Shown here: piece by piece, positions 14,030 through 26,091 of the stretch
How positions within the stretch are numbered: the first letter of the stretch is position 1
Layout: each line of letters opens with the position of its first letter
NCBI GenBank assembly: GCA_021613335.1
Contig: JAJTWR010000042.1
Span: forward strand, 150,001-214,000
DNA: 64,000 bases
DNA from: Whitmania pigra
Taxonomy: Eukaryota > Annelida > Clitellata > Hirudinida > Haemopidae
Direction: 5' to 3'
Translations under genes and position numbers: made by a program
Notes under the pieces: generated by a model
The model's input: only the letters and a program-made list of their open reading frames with translations
Told to the model about the DNA's origin: nothing
The model's database searches: none

Positions 14030-14185
14030 CCATCCATCCATCCATCCATCCATCCATCCATCCAACCATCCATCCGTCCGTCGGTCCATTCATTCATCCC
14101 TCTCTCGCCTTCCTTCCATCCATCCATCCATCCATCCATCCATCCATCCATCCTTCCATCCTTCCATCCATCCATTCATTTATTT
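13612..14185. repeat. (CCAT)n array with 154-bp higher-order repeat
   Basis: A CCAT/CCGT tetranucleotide array in which the block CGTCCGTCGGTCCATTCATT, followed by CATCCCTCTCTCGNCTTCCT, recurs at 13767, 13921 and 14075, that is exactly every 154 bp. Confidence 0.95.
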
Positions 14186-14349
14186 AATCACGAACACGCT
14201 GTCCACTTCTACTCTCCGATAATGCATCCAGGGCAATTACTGATAATGAATTAAAGATGCCTCTAATTGACACGTGATCACTCCACCCACCTGCCTGCTA
14301 TTTATAGATCCCAGGTGGGGTTAAATAATTTCATTAATATTACCGCCAT

Positions 14350-14403
14350 TACCACCATCATCATCAAACATCCTAATCGCTACTATCATCATCGTAGTCA
14401 TCG

Positions 14404-14495
<92 letters not shown>

Positions 14496-14526
14496 GTCTT
14501 CATTATCGTCATCGTCATCGTCACCG

Positions 14527-14562
<36 letters not shown>
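14350..14562. repeat. (ATC)n array
   Basis: ATC array with an internal CGTCTTCATTATCGTCATCG block very similar to one at 10620 in the 10-kb array. Confidence 0.9.
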
Positions 14563-14855
14563 CAATGCCAGGTGCTTTGGCAGTTTTTCAGAGTTCCTTA
14601 TAATAACAATCCTACGGAGAAACAGTCTGATGAATGGGATTGTCATTAATTATGAATTATGAAATTATGAAAGCAATTACGGCGAATAAATAATTCATCG
14701 GAGCGTCGTTACGAAGCTCTCTTAATGGATTTATTAATGTTCTCCTGCTCAGGTTTTAATCAAGTTGTTCTTTGATTTTTTAAATTTATTTTCCAATTTA
14801 TTTAAATGCACCTTAAGAGAGTTTTAAAATGTCAACAAACTGAGACTAATATTTA

Positions 14856-15031
14856 TGGCGCGCAGGTTAGCCGATTGGGTTACGTGCCTGCCTACGGCGG
14901 TAATGGCAACAGTCGTAATGAAACCAGCCTGCACTGCCACCAGCTCCCTTGGGAAGGAGCGCTATATAAATGGTTACAAGAAGCGCCTTTGACGCTATGC
15001 ATACGGCGCTATATAAATGAAGTTACAATGA
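14856..15031 (+). mobile_element. Second SINE-like family, long copy
   Basis: The copy has a tRNA-like head (GCAGGTTAGCCGATTGGGTT) and a tail in which GCGCTATATAAATG occurs twice, 56 nt apart. The tail from 14948 is nearly identical to 50579-50660. The 81-codon ORF across it is a by-product. Confidence 0.6.
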
Positions 15032-15039
15032 TCCTTACA

Positions 15040-15880
15040 ACTAATAACTGATGAAAAAGCTTGAAAACCTGTGCATTTAAAATAATAATTAATAAAAGTA
15101 ATCAAATAAAATTAATTAATTGAATGTCATTATTATGAATATAGAAATGTTACATAGTACCTAAAATTTGCTTATTTTATTACAAATTTATATGCTATTA
15201 AAGTTCTTTCGTAATTAATGATAATTAATTCAAATTTTATTAACTGACCCATTTTTGGTTATCAATAAGCTTCGTTTTAAAGACCAGAAACTTCAAAAGT
15301 TATTTTGTGGTTTCTTGTGTTAATTGTAAAATTTCGTACAAATGAAAGATTTTAAATTTAATTTTTTTCATTTTTAATTGGTTGGGGGTGAACGGATTCA
15401 AATTCTCTTCGATATGGTCCTTTTAGTGCATGTGTCTTAGCTTGATGATTCTAAGGTGGCCAAAGTGAAACAGACAGGATGAACACCTGCTAAAGTATGG
15501 TGTATTCATTTACAGCACCAGTATTGATGCTTTCATGGCACAATTCTATGGGCATCATAGAGCCAAAATGTTCAAAAGGAAAAAGCCAAATATGTTTGGA
15601 TAACAGGTCTGGATAAATGTGTGATGCAGTGGATGTTATGGTTATCCGTATTAGGCAAATATTGTAGAAAAAGTGATTAGAGAATCTCAATTATGTGCAA
15701 AAGAAATGGCGGTTGAATTTATTTACAAATGCAATCAAATATGACAAGTGTCACTGAAGATCCACTGCTAGGCACACGATTCATCGCAAACAATGACGCA
15801 CTTAAAATATCTTTTTGTTTCATCGAACTACTCAAGGGATCATCATTCGGTGGACCTTCAGCCTCACTTCCTGCCGGCGT
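15040..15880. other. Unassigned sequence between SINE and TATTA array
   Basis: AT-rich. A 66-codon minus frame at 15490-15690 and the surrounding GC-richer tract might be an old transposon piece, but I could not place it in a family. Confidence 0.3.
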
Positions 15881-15884
15881 TTGT

Positions 15885-16252
15885 ATATTATATTATATTA
15901 TATTATATAATATTATATTATATTATATTATATTATATTATATTATATTATATTATATTATTATATTATATTATATTATATTATATTATATTATATTATA
16001 TTATTATATTATATTATATTATATTATTATATTATATTATATTATATTATATTATATTATATTATATTATATTATATTATATTATATTCTATTATATTAT
16101 ATTATATTATATTAATTATATTATATTATATTATATTATATTATATTATTATTATATTATATTATATTATATTATATTATATTATATTATATTATATTAT
16201 ATTATATTATATTATATTATATTATATTATATTATATTATATTATATTATAT
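15885..16252. repeat. (TATTA)n pentanucleotide array, about 370 bp
   Basis: A nearly uniform ATATT repeat with a few 3-nt TTA interruptions and one T-to-C change near 16089. The Tyr/Ile/Leu frames over it are artefacts. Confidence 0.95.
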
Positions 16253-16378
16253 AGAGTCAACGAAACGTGGAAGATGTGTAGAACGTTGTAAACACACTAA
16301 ACTTTCTCGGGTCTGCAGCAATTTTATATAGGCTGGGATATAAAAGGTCAATGGAAAGAGTGGAAGTGCAAATAAAAA

Positions 16379-16541
16379 TGGATGGGTGGATGGATGGGTG
16401 GATGGATGAATGGATGGATGGATGGGTGGATGGATAGATGGGTGGATGAATGGATGGATGGATGAATGGATGGGTGGACGAATGGATGGGTGGGTGGGTG
16501 GATGGATGGATGGATGGGTGGATGGACGGATGGATGGATAG
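16379..16541. repeat. (GGAT/GGGT)n array
   Basis: Tetranucleotide GGAT repeats with GGGT variants, about 130 bp after the TATTA array. Confidence 0.9.
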
Positions 16542-16982
16542 TTGAAGAACCGAAACTACTTAATGCAAACTTTGTTTACCTCGTAATCATCATCATCATC
16601 ACCATAACCTCAATTATGCAAAACATGCCCGTAGACGAACATGGAACTTTCAGAAGGATCTTTAAGGACAGGTGCCTCTATGATTATGATCATGTTTATG
16701 ACGACGGCGATGATGATAATGATGAAGTTTATGAAGCTGTGCCTCTGGTGATCAAGATTGTGAAAATATATGCTGTTGCTAAAGTCATGTCAATGACGAA
16801 TCTTCTATGCTGATACTGTTGCGTCAAAAGAGACAAGAGCAGTGACAAATTCTATTACACCCACCAATCATATCTTAGACCACTTGAATGCTTGTTCATT
16901 CATTCAATCCATCCTTCCATCATTCCTAGTCTCCAAGCTGACGGCCAATCAAATTCAATGCAAATATTCAATCATCGCAGTT

Positions 16983-17140
16983 GTCATCATCAATGATTCA
17001 TCGACATCGATTTTGACATCATCCTCGTCATCGACATCATCTTCATCACCATCATCATCATCTTCATCATTATCATTTTTATCACCATCATCATCATCAT
17101 CATCACCATCATCACCATCATCATCAACATCGTCATCATT
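16983..17140. repeat. (ATC)n degenerate array
   Basis: ATC/TCA triplets with variants; the Ser-rich frame over it is not a gene. Confidence 0.85.
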
Positions 17141-17472
17141 GTTTTCATTACTGTCTCCCCAACCCCATCTCTGAATCACCTCATTACAATGGTAACATCT
17201 CAAAGTCACGTTACAGTGGACATCCTCTGCATGTTGAGCTACATAAATGGAGCGCAACAATAACAACAACAACAACAACAACAACAACATAACGACAAGG
17301 GTAGACCACGGACCACGGACGTGTACCCGCTAACGAGTGGTAGGAGACACAGCGTTCCAGTGGTAACTGATAGCATCAGCGAATAAACATTCAAATTGGA
17401 ATCTGGCACAGCAGCCGTTCCAAACGTTGTTCGACCGCCTTATCTTGATTAGACGTCCATCCGAAACAGAAA

Positions 17473-17600
17473 TTGGACTATGACGTAAGCGATGACGACC
17501 TGATGGCGATGATGAGGATGACGAAGACCAGGACGATGACGATGACGACGACGACGATGACGATGACGATGATGATGATGATGATGATGATGATGTTGAA

Positions 17601-17631
<31 letters not shown>

Positions 17632-17731
17632 TTGAAGATGATGATGATGATGACGACGACGACGACGACGATGACGATGACGACGATGACGATGACGATG
17701 ATGATGATGATGATGATGATTATGATGATCG
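17473..17731. repeat. (GAT/GAC)n array
   Basis: GAT and GAC triplets; a TTGAAGATG interruption occurs twice (17595 and 17631), suggesting internal duplication. Confidence 0.9.
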
Positions 17732-18048
17732 AGTGAGAGTCGTTTTGCGTCCCGAGTTGCACATCGTGATTGTTGTAGTCAATCACATCATTATCATCAC
17801 CTCAGACTCAAAATTCATCATCATCATCATCCTCATCATCGCCATCATCATCATCACCATCTCTGGTGTTATCGACTCTCAATGGTTGCACTCCGGCACA
17901 TAATAGAACATATTATTTTCCTCCGTTCCTTTGAACGGAAGTAATATTACGTCACATCAGTTTATGACGTCACGAAGCTTTCACGACTGTTAGAATGCTC
18001 GGAAGAACATTTTGCTCTCCATTCCTACACGGGATCTACTACCACTGC

Positions 18049-18325
18049 GAGGATGATGATGATGATGATGATGATGTTGTTGTTGTTGTTGTTGCGATGA
18101 TGATGATGATGATGATGATGTTGTTGTTGTTGTTGTGATGATGATAATGATGTTGTTGTTGTGACGATGATGATGATGATGTTGTTGTTGTTGTTGTTGC
18201 GATGATGATGATGATGATGATGATGTTGTTGTTGTTGTTGTTGTGATGATGATAATGATGTTGTTGTTGTGACGATGATGATGATGATGTTGTTGTTGTG
18301 ATGATGATGATAATGATGACGATGG
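18049..18325. repeat. (GAT/GTT)n array with 105-bp higher-order unit
   Basis: Alternating GAT and GTT blocks. The GCGATG mark at 18094 recurs at 18199, and the following blocks (TTGTGATGATGATAATGATG, TTGTGACGATG) repeat in the same order, giving a 105-bp unit present about twice. Confidence 0.9.
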
Positions 18326-19506
18326 CAGCTTTTGACGTTGATAATGAGGAGGCGCCTCTGACACTGTGCACATGCCTTGAAAATTAACTATTATCGTTAA
18401 TATAAATATTTTTATGATCACGATGACGTAGTTGCGTTTTTATTGTTGTTTGATGATAACGATAATGACCGATGACGATGATGACGTCGACAACCGTGAC
18501 GAAAATGATGATGCTGGCGATGATGATGATGATGACACACTCATATTGCCTTTATTATGAATGCCTCATTCCATTCAGAGGCACATGAGATCTGGTCAAA
18601 GGGAAGCTCTTTGTCTCACATTGATGCATCATCCAGAAGAACATCCAAGCAGGCCACTGAGGAAAACTCAACTGTCACAGAGCTCGACTGATGCGGGTTC
18701 GAACCCTGGCTTGGGAGACCAATCTGAACTGAATGCACCCATTCCATTACCATGGATTAGAATTAATTTGCATCTTCTTGTGCTGGTGGATGATGATGAC
18801 GATGACAATGATTATGATGAAGATGATTATGATTATGATGTCGGTGACGACGATGACTTTATGTTTATTTTAAGAATATTTCTTCTATTTATTTTTTTTT
18901 TAATTTTGACTGATTAAAGTGTATGTGTAACAAATGTCACTTTGAAGACAAGTAATTTGAAATAAGCAGGAATATAATTATTATTTGAAATTAATCTAGC
19001 GGTTAACTATTTTTAATAAATAATTTAGTTAATTAAAGTCGCATGTATGATCATTGTTCCGTTCAGTCATTCGGTTATGATAACATTATTCGATGATGAG
19101 TCATATTTTAATGAATTTAAAATCAAATATTTTTAAAAATTATAATTGATTGGAAATTATTATGCGAAATTTATATCTAACATTTACAAATACATTTTTT
19201 GAATTTTCCATTTTATTAAAAACGTTCTTCCCCAAAATTAAATGCCAATTTATAAATTACGTCACAAAATTGTTTAATTAATTCAAATACAAAATTACTT
19301 ACAAATTATTTAATTCTCGAATTTATTTTTACAGAACAACACGAATTTAGAACAATCTCAGTAACTTCAAACTCACCTCCATCTTGTGCACAGGTCATCA
19401 TCATCATCATCGCCACAAGGCAAATATTCCTCTTTATCAACGTCATCATCATAGCTTCAGTTTGTCATTTCACGCCAATAAACCATCCACGACACGGTAT
19501 TAGCAT

Positions 19507-19906
19507 GACGACGACGACGACGACGATGAGAGGCGTTCAAATGACAAACACGCACCTGCCTCCTCGCGGCGCTAAGAACGAAACGAGGCTTTTAATCAGT
19601 CGATTCACGCGGACATGCGCGTCATGCTTCACTGACCGCTAACAAGCCAACTAACAAGCACCTGCTTGAACCACTTCGACTACAGCATCCGAAGCAAACA
19701 ATAACAATAACAACAACAACAACAGCAGCAACAACAACTACTACTACAACTACTACCACCACTACTATAACTCGGCAACTACTACTACTCGCTTCTTTTG
19801 TTTTTCCCGGGGCTTTTTGAGAAGACTGAATTTTTACCGCAAAGCAATTCTAATGCTTATCGATGTTGCTGCCGATGATGATGATTATGACAATGATAAT
19901 GCTGAT

Positions 19907-19938
<32 letters not shown>

Positions 19939-19975
19939 GGACGATGAAGATGCTGATGAAGAGGATGATGGTGTT
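19507..19975. repeat. (GAC)n, (AAC/ACT)n and (GAT)n cluster
   Basis: GAC run at 19507-19530, AAC then ACT triplets at 19699-19790, and GAT/GAC triplets at 19874-19970. The GC-richer stretch 19531-19698 is unique. Confidence 0.75.
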
Positions 19976-20423
19976 AGCGACGTCAAATATTGGCAAAACA
20001 CGATTCAGTGAAAATCAATGAAATAAATTAGCCTTGCTGCGCCATATAATTAAAAGTTATTTAAATATATTATAAAATATTGATATAATATTAATATAAA
20101 TATCACATTAAATGTAAATATAAATATAATAATCCATTAAATCCATGAATCGAGACTCATTTAGATTTCCTATAAACGATTACATTTGAATACAATGGTA
20201 ATATTTTCAAGAAGTTAAATTAATTACTTTAAATTAAATAGAAAAAAATTAAATAAATTGATTTAATTATTTTCGTTTTAATTACGAGCAGGTGAAACAG
20301 TAGAATAATGCGAGGCATGCAGATGCATTTAAGAACGTGTGCCTTTATTGATATTGATGATCATCCACAAATCACCAATTAACACATGCTACCGTCGTAC
20401 GTGACTTACGTTGTACGTGTGGA

Positions 20424-20995
20424 ATGGGGGAAGAGCTGGCTGAGGAGGACGATGCTGAGGAAATCCTGTCGGAGGTAAACAAAAATAGTTTAGTGGTGGA
20501 CAATCTTCAGGAAACAGAGGTTGACGAAGTTGAATCCATGTCTGAGGGCAGAACACGTGCAGTTCTCAGAGCACCTCATTCTCAGGTTGTCACGGTTGTG
20601 AAATATAAAGTTTGTTCATGTTTATTGAACAACACTAACAAATCGGGTCTGCTGGCTCACAAGCAGATGCAGAAACATGTGAAAAACATGAAGGCCTCGA
20701 GGTACAGCATTGGATATTGGCCAGTTTTGTAGAACTTGTAATGTGCTCTCAATTCAAGAAAAAGTAGAATTTGTTCGCAGGTGAAGTTGGTCAAAACTAA
20801 AGTGGCTAACAAAACAAACTCTTCTTTGTTTGGGACGGTGAGTTCTCGCTTGCTAGCCAAACAAGCAATTGTCAGGGATGGATGTTCTTCCAGGTTCATT
20901 CCTGGCAAGAGTTTGGCTGGTGATGTGACGCAAGGACGTCGTTGGCAAAGATATGACAACAATAGGAAACGTAACATCCATGATCCAAATTAAGT
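20424..20995 (+). CDS. Hypothetical acidic protein with a C2H2-like segment, perhaps two exons
   Basis: Not recognised. The first block (20424-20732, 102 codons) begins MGEELAEEDDAEEIL, is strongly acidic, and contains YKVCSCLLNN...LLAHKQMQKH, which resembles a C2H2 zinc finger but has one residue too few between the cysteines. A second open block (about 20782-20993) follows a good acceptor (ttgttcgcag) and reads VKLVKTKVANKTNSSLFGTV to a basic C terminus (NNRKRNIHDPN, stop). Phase-0 donors before it exist at 20475 and 20594, but none is decisive. The composition is more protein-like than that of neighbouring ORFs. It could be a gene fragment or an unknown transposon protein. Confidence 0.3.
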
Positions 20996-21560
20996 TTTGC
21001 AAAAATGTGATGCTGTAGTTTCCAACACTGACTCTCTAGAATTTTTATATTAAAATGAAATTATGTTTGACTTAATTCATTACTGATGTAATCTTTATTT
21101 AATTTTGATATTTATGATGATTTAATTTCTGATACTGACTCTGTTGAAATGTTTAATTAAAATAAAATTGTGTTTGATTTGTTTCATTAATAAACTGATC
21201 TTTACATAACTGGAAAGCCATGGCTATGTATCATATAATAAAATGAATAGTAATTAAAAATAATAATAATTGACAATAAAAGCTGGTTTAATATCATCTG
21301 GGTTTGTCTTGGTTTTTTTTTTGGTCGGACGATCTAGGCTTTTTTTTTCAAAATTCTCATTGGTAACCATGATTAACACTATCGTCGTCATCGTCATCAC
21401 AAACATCGTCCTCATCTTCATCATCACAAACATCGTCCTCATCTTCATCATCACAGCCATCTTCACTTAGACCTCGACGGCATCTTCAGATATCTGTTCA
21501 TTAAAAAGAATTTCCAATCAGCGCCAGTATGCTTGTTATCTGTAGTCCTCATTAACTTGT

Positions 21561-21965
21561 CATCCATCCATCCGTCCGTCCATCCATCCATCCATCCATC
21601 CATCCATCCATCCATCCATCCATCCATCCATCAATCCATCCATCCATCCATCCACCCATCCAATCATCTTTCTCATTTTTTTCCATCCTACCTTCATTAC
21701 TTCCAGTTCCAAAGCAGCACTTTCAACCTCGTTACGCATCTCAATGTTATCACTTCCGGTGTCGGCTTCCGGACCTCATCGTCATCATCATCATCATCAT
21801 CATCGTCATCATCATCGTCATCGTTATCGTCATCGTCATTGTCATCGTCATCGTCATCGTCATCGTCGTCATCGTCATCGTCATCGTCATCGTTATCGTC
21901 ATCGTCATCATCATCGTCATCGTCATCATCGTCGCCAGCATCACCATAATCAATACTGTCATCAT
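21561..21965. repeat. (CCAT)n then (ATC/GTC)n arrays
   Basis: A CCAT block (21561-21665), about 110 bp of unique sequence, then an ATC/GTC block (21776-21965). Confidence 0.9.
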
Positions 21966-21969
21966 CAAC

Positions 21970-24900
21970 ACAACAGCAATCCATTACACCATCTTAAATT
22001 ATATCAGTGAAGATGTTTTCAATGGGGTTGTCACAAGATACCTGCTCGAGATTTTGATCAGGACTTAAATATGAATAAGTATTTAAATTTTTATTTGAGT
22101 TAAAATAATTAAAGCCAATTAATTTGATTTTAATTACAAACAACTAACCATAATTTGTAGTATGCATTATTAATTGCTGACATGTTTACTTGTTATGAAC
22201 CATGTTTACTTGGTGCAAATACTACTTAATCTCATTTACGACGTGTCTTAAACACTATCAAATGTTCGGCCAAACAATTTGACAATAAAATGCACAACAA
22301 TGATAATAAAAAGTAAAAGAATGATTATAAAATGTACAACAATTATAATATTAAATTATAATATCATCATCATCATCAACAACAAGAGTCATGATCTCCG
22401 AATAGCAATCCACAGTGATTGGATGCAATCGTGTAAATGTTGAAAGCATATCCTGTCCCCGAATAACCGTTGTTTGTTGTGATTCTCTTCCCTGTTTACA
22501 TCCGTCTCCATTCATCACCACCTGACCTCCCTGTCAGAGTTCGCCTTGTTTATTATCGCCATTTCTAACCTTTGACCTGGTCCAAAAATCACGCACAGCC
22601 CTACTTTTCCACCAATCGCCTTACTCAGTTTCTTCTCCGTTCCTTCCCGCCAAACCAAAACGGCACGATCAGCTGTTCTCGTGGTAACCATAGCGACGCC
22701 ACGCTTGGTATCCGTGCATAAATCAATGTGCATGTAAAATTGATGATGTGTTAACGTTCCATCGGCGAGGTTGACAAGTGAAAGTGTCAGCTTGCAGTCG
22801 GTTTGATTTTAAACTGGAAATGATTTCAAAATAAGATATTTATCTTATAATTATGAATTAAATGAAACTAAATTAAATTAGATAAATGAAACGTTACGAA
22901 TTTTAACATTTAAACGTTTACCATTATTGGCCAACTTAGTGAAATGTTATTCGTGAACTCAGCATAAAATAACTCGTAAGGTGGCGCATTAAACATACGT
23001 TATAAAAACCAAAACTATTTGAAAAGAATTATAAATACAGAGTGTTATAATAGTAAATAAATCATATAATAATAATAATGGTTGTAATATAAAATAAATC
23101 AAAAAATAATAATAATAATTGTTGTAACAGCAAACGATTAAAGTAATAATAATAATAGTTGTAATAGTAAATAAATTAGTTAATTATAAAAGTAAATAAA
23201 TAAAAAAATACTTGTCCATTACAACTGTCACGAGAGCAGCCACATTTGAAACTTTTGAAAATCAGAAGGAACGTTGGCGTGGTCATTCGGAAGGCGTCGG
23301 GAAAATGAATGCTATTTATAACTTTGACAGCTGTTTCCGGGTCACGTACCATGACTCCACCCATCGGAGATAACTGACCAATTAAACGGTGAGGCGAAGA
23401 TCGGAAATGATGGGGCGATAAATCTGGTTCGTCAGCAAATTTATGGCGGTTGTCAGCAGATGATATGTGACCAAGACGCTCATCCATGCCATGTGAACAA
23501 AGAAATAGCGTCAAACCTTTCTTAAACCATTCAGATTTATTTGAATAAATTAGTCAAATTATCATGTAATATTGTTTCGGCAGATAAGAAATCAGGTCTT
23601 GCGAAGGATTTTTTGAGTCGAAAGAAGGATAACCATGGCAGCTTGGGATTGGACAACAACATCTGACGTCATCGAGGAAAGATTGGAAACAAGTTATTTA
23701 TGGCAATAGCCACGTTATGAAACGAAGCTCGAAGATGCACGAAACATCCGCTGAATATTTCATTTGACGTAACAGGTAGCAGATCTTCAGTGAACCATGA
23801 ACGTCATCATTCTTATTATCATTATTGATGAAGTCATCTATAAGCCAGGTATAAGCAAGCTATTCATCAAATGAAATTGTGTCTGATGTTAGTCGTTCCA
23901 GTAATAAGTAATCAGTATCAATCAGTAATTATCACCAGCATAGTATTGACTTGGCTCAAATATATGAAAAAAAAACAGGATAAAATATAGCCAGGATGAT
24001 AGCCAAACATATCGAGAGCTCTTATTAATAATACTAGCAGGAATATCAACAGCTATGATTAATAATACTAACCAGATTTCAACAGCTATGATTAACAATA
24101 ATAACCATATATCCAAAGATAAACAAAATAAAAAAAAATCCAAAAAAAGGCAAAAACGACTGTGCGAAGATAAGCTGATGTGAAGACAAGGAAGACAACA
24201 TTGAGAGATAAGAATTAAAACTCAACATTGGAGGAGTTCACAAAGGACAATGGCTCCATTGATGCGAGTATTGATCGAATTTCAAAAAGGTATTTACAAA
24301 CAAGCCTTGGTTTAAAATTTTGTATTTATTCAAAATTTAAAAAAATAAATTTAATAATAATAATGATGATGATGATAATAATAATAATAATAATAACAAC
24401 AAGGATGATAACAAATCCCAAAGTTCTCTAAACCAGATGAATGCTTAAAAGCATATCCCACAAACGAATGAAACAAAATCACTTGGAATTTTGAGACGAA
24501 AGAATTTAAGAGTTGTGGAAATTTTGTCATCTTCGTGAGGAACATCTCGTATTTATGCAAGTATTAAAAAACATATACTTGCATTTAATGACTTTACGAA
24601 CACTAATTAATTGAATTAATTGAATATATGCAAATTGTAAAACTTGTGAAAACAAGCACTTTGAACAAACAGGACTTAACAAACGAAGTCCTCTATTGTT
24701 GCATTCCATCGATTGCAAACAGAGCTAAGCGAGTTATTTGTTCAGCATCAGAAAAATTGAAAAATGAACTCTCCGTAGCATAGTTGTTTTGCTGAAGAAT
24801 GTCGAATTTCAGGATTCAAGGAACACGAACTATTTTAGAACAATTTGCGATCATATTGGTTCGATTTAGAATATTTTTACAGAAAAAAGTATCGAACACA

Positions 24901-25860
24901 GAAATTCATTATTTGGAATTACGAGCATAATTCATCAGTTCTTCTATAAGAATTGTGTTCATGTGAGTTAAATTCACCAGTTCGAAAGATGAAATGAACA
25001 TTAGCGATGTCACATCACATCCACATTATCCGTTGATATCCGATACCGACTTGGTTTCTTCGTATTTCAATGTATTAATATCCTCAAGATGTGAATTCAC
25101 ACTCAGATTTATTGACTTCAAATTCCACTGATCCACTTGTGATCGTCCTTGTGGAGCTTCAAAATTTGAAAGCCAAGAATTTGAAATGGTTTATTTGTAA
25201 ATAAATAAGAAACGGTTTCAATAAATTAACAACAAAAACGTCTGGAGCTGAAATGTTGTCGAAACGTAAAGCCGATCTTGAATCTCAACATGAAAATAGG
25301 CAAGAATCCATAGAAAAGTATTTTCAATAGAAAAAATAGAAAAATAATTTCATCGCTGACATTCTGCTTATTGTTAAGTTGTTGCAAGTTGCATTGACGT
25401 TCTGCAATCGTGACATGCATTCAACCATTTATCAATCAATTATTCAATCAACATGTGACCTTGAAATCAGCCCACCAAGGGCATTGTCAACGGCACGAGC
25501 GCATAATTCCAGAAAAAATATAAAAACAAAACTTGCCTCAACGTTCGCAAGAAAAACACATGATTTAGATGCACACAAAGATTTAAATAGAATCCGATTT
25601 GATTTCAAAACGAAGATTTTACAAAAAAAGAACTCAATAAACTTGTAGGATGAATAATTGAAATAATACTTTCCAACATTTATAAAGAATTCCACACTTC
25701 ATCCGTTCATCACGTAGCCATTTTAAAGCAAATATTAATAAATTCAACTTTTCCACTGAAACGTCATAATGCAACGACTTGAAATACGACCAACAACAAA
25801 TCAAATACTTGCATGAACAACAATCCTATAAAATGCATGACTTATGGAATCTCGAGAGCA
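21970..25860. other. Non-coding stretch upstream of the latrophilin 3' end
   Basis: Mostly AT-rich unique sequence with AAT tracts at 23060-23160 and 24352-24405. Two GC-richer segments (22440-22735 and 23210-23520) stand out but have no recognisable protein. Confidence 0.4.
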
Positions 25861-25861
25861 A

Positions 25862-25965
25862 TAAAAACAACAGCATCAACAACAACAGCAACAATGAGGA
25901 TAACAACAACAACAACAACAACAACAACAGCAACAATGACGATGACAACATCAACAACAACAACA
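25862..25965. repeat. (AAC)n array downstream of latrophilin
   Basis: AAC/AGC/GAC triplets about 130 bp past the latrophilin stop codon, possibly within its 3' UTR. Confidence 0.85.
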
Positions 25966-26091
25966 GAGTAAAGGTCATAAAAGTCATCTGTGATAAAACA
26001 AATACAAAAGAATGTAACACTAGAATGCACTTCGAGTGACTTCAAAGTACTTGGCACGTGACTTGGTCACGGTTCAACATCATTCGGCCGA

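Noticed and set aside
13685..14180. CRISPR-like regular spacing in the CCAT array
   Set aside because: The material between the recurring blocks is the same tetranucleotide, not unique spacers, and the genome is eukaryotic.
13581..14222. Repeat protein of Ile-His-Pro-Ser units
   Set aside because: Translation of the CCAT tetranucleotide array; frames on both strands are equally open, so this is not evidence of a gene.
14806..15051. 81-codon ORF
   Set aside because: Lies over the second SINE-like repeat, whose tail recurs at 50.6 kb.
15490..15690. Minus-strand 66-codon frame considered as transposase
   Set aside because: Could not be matched to the motifs of any transposase family.
18690..18720. 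B-box-like GGGTTCGAACCC hinting at a tRNA or SINE
   Set aside because: No matching A box or second copy was found in the window.
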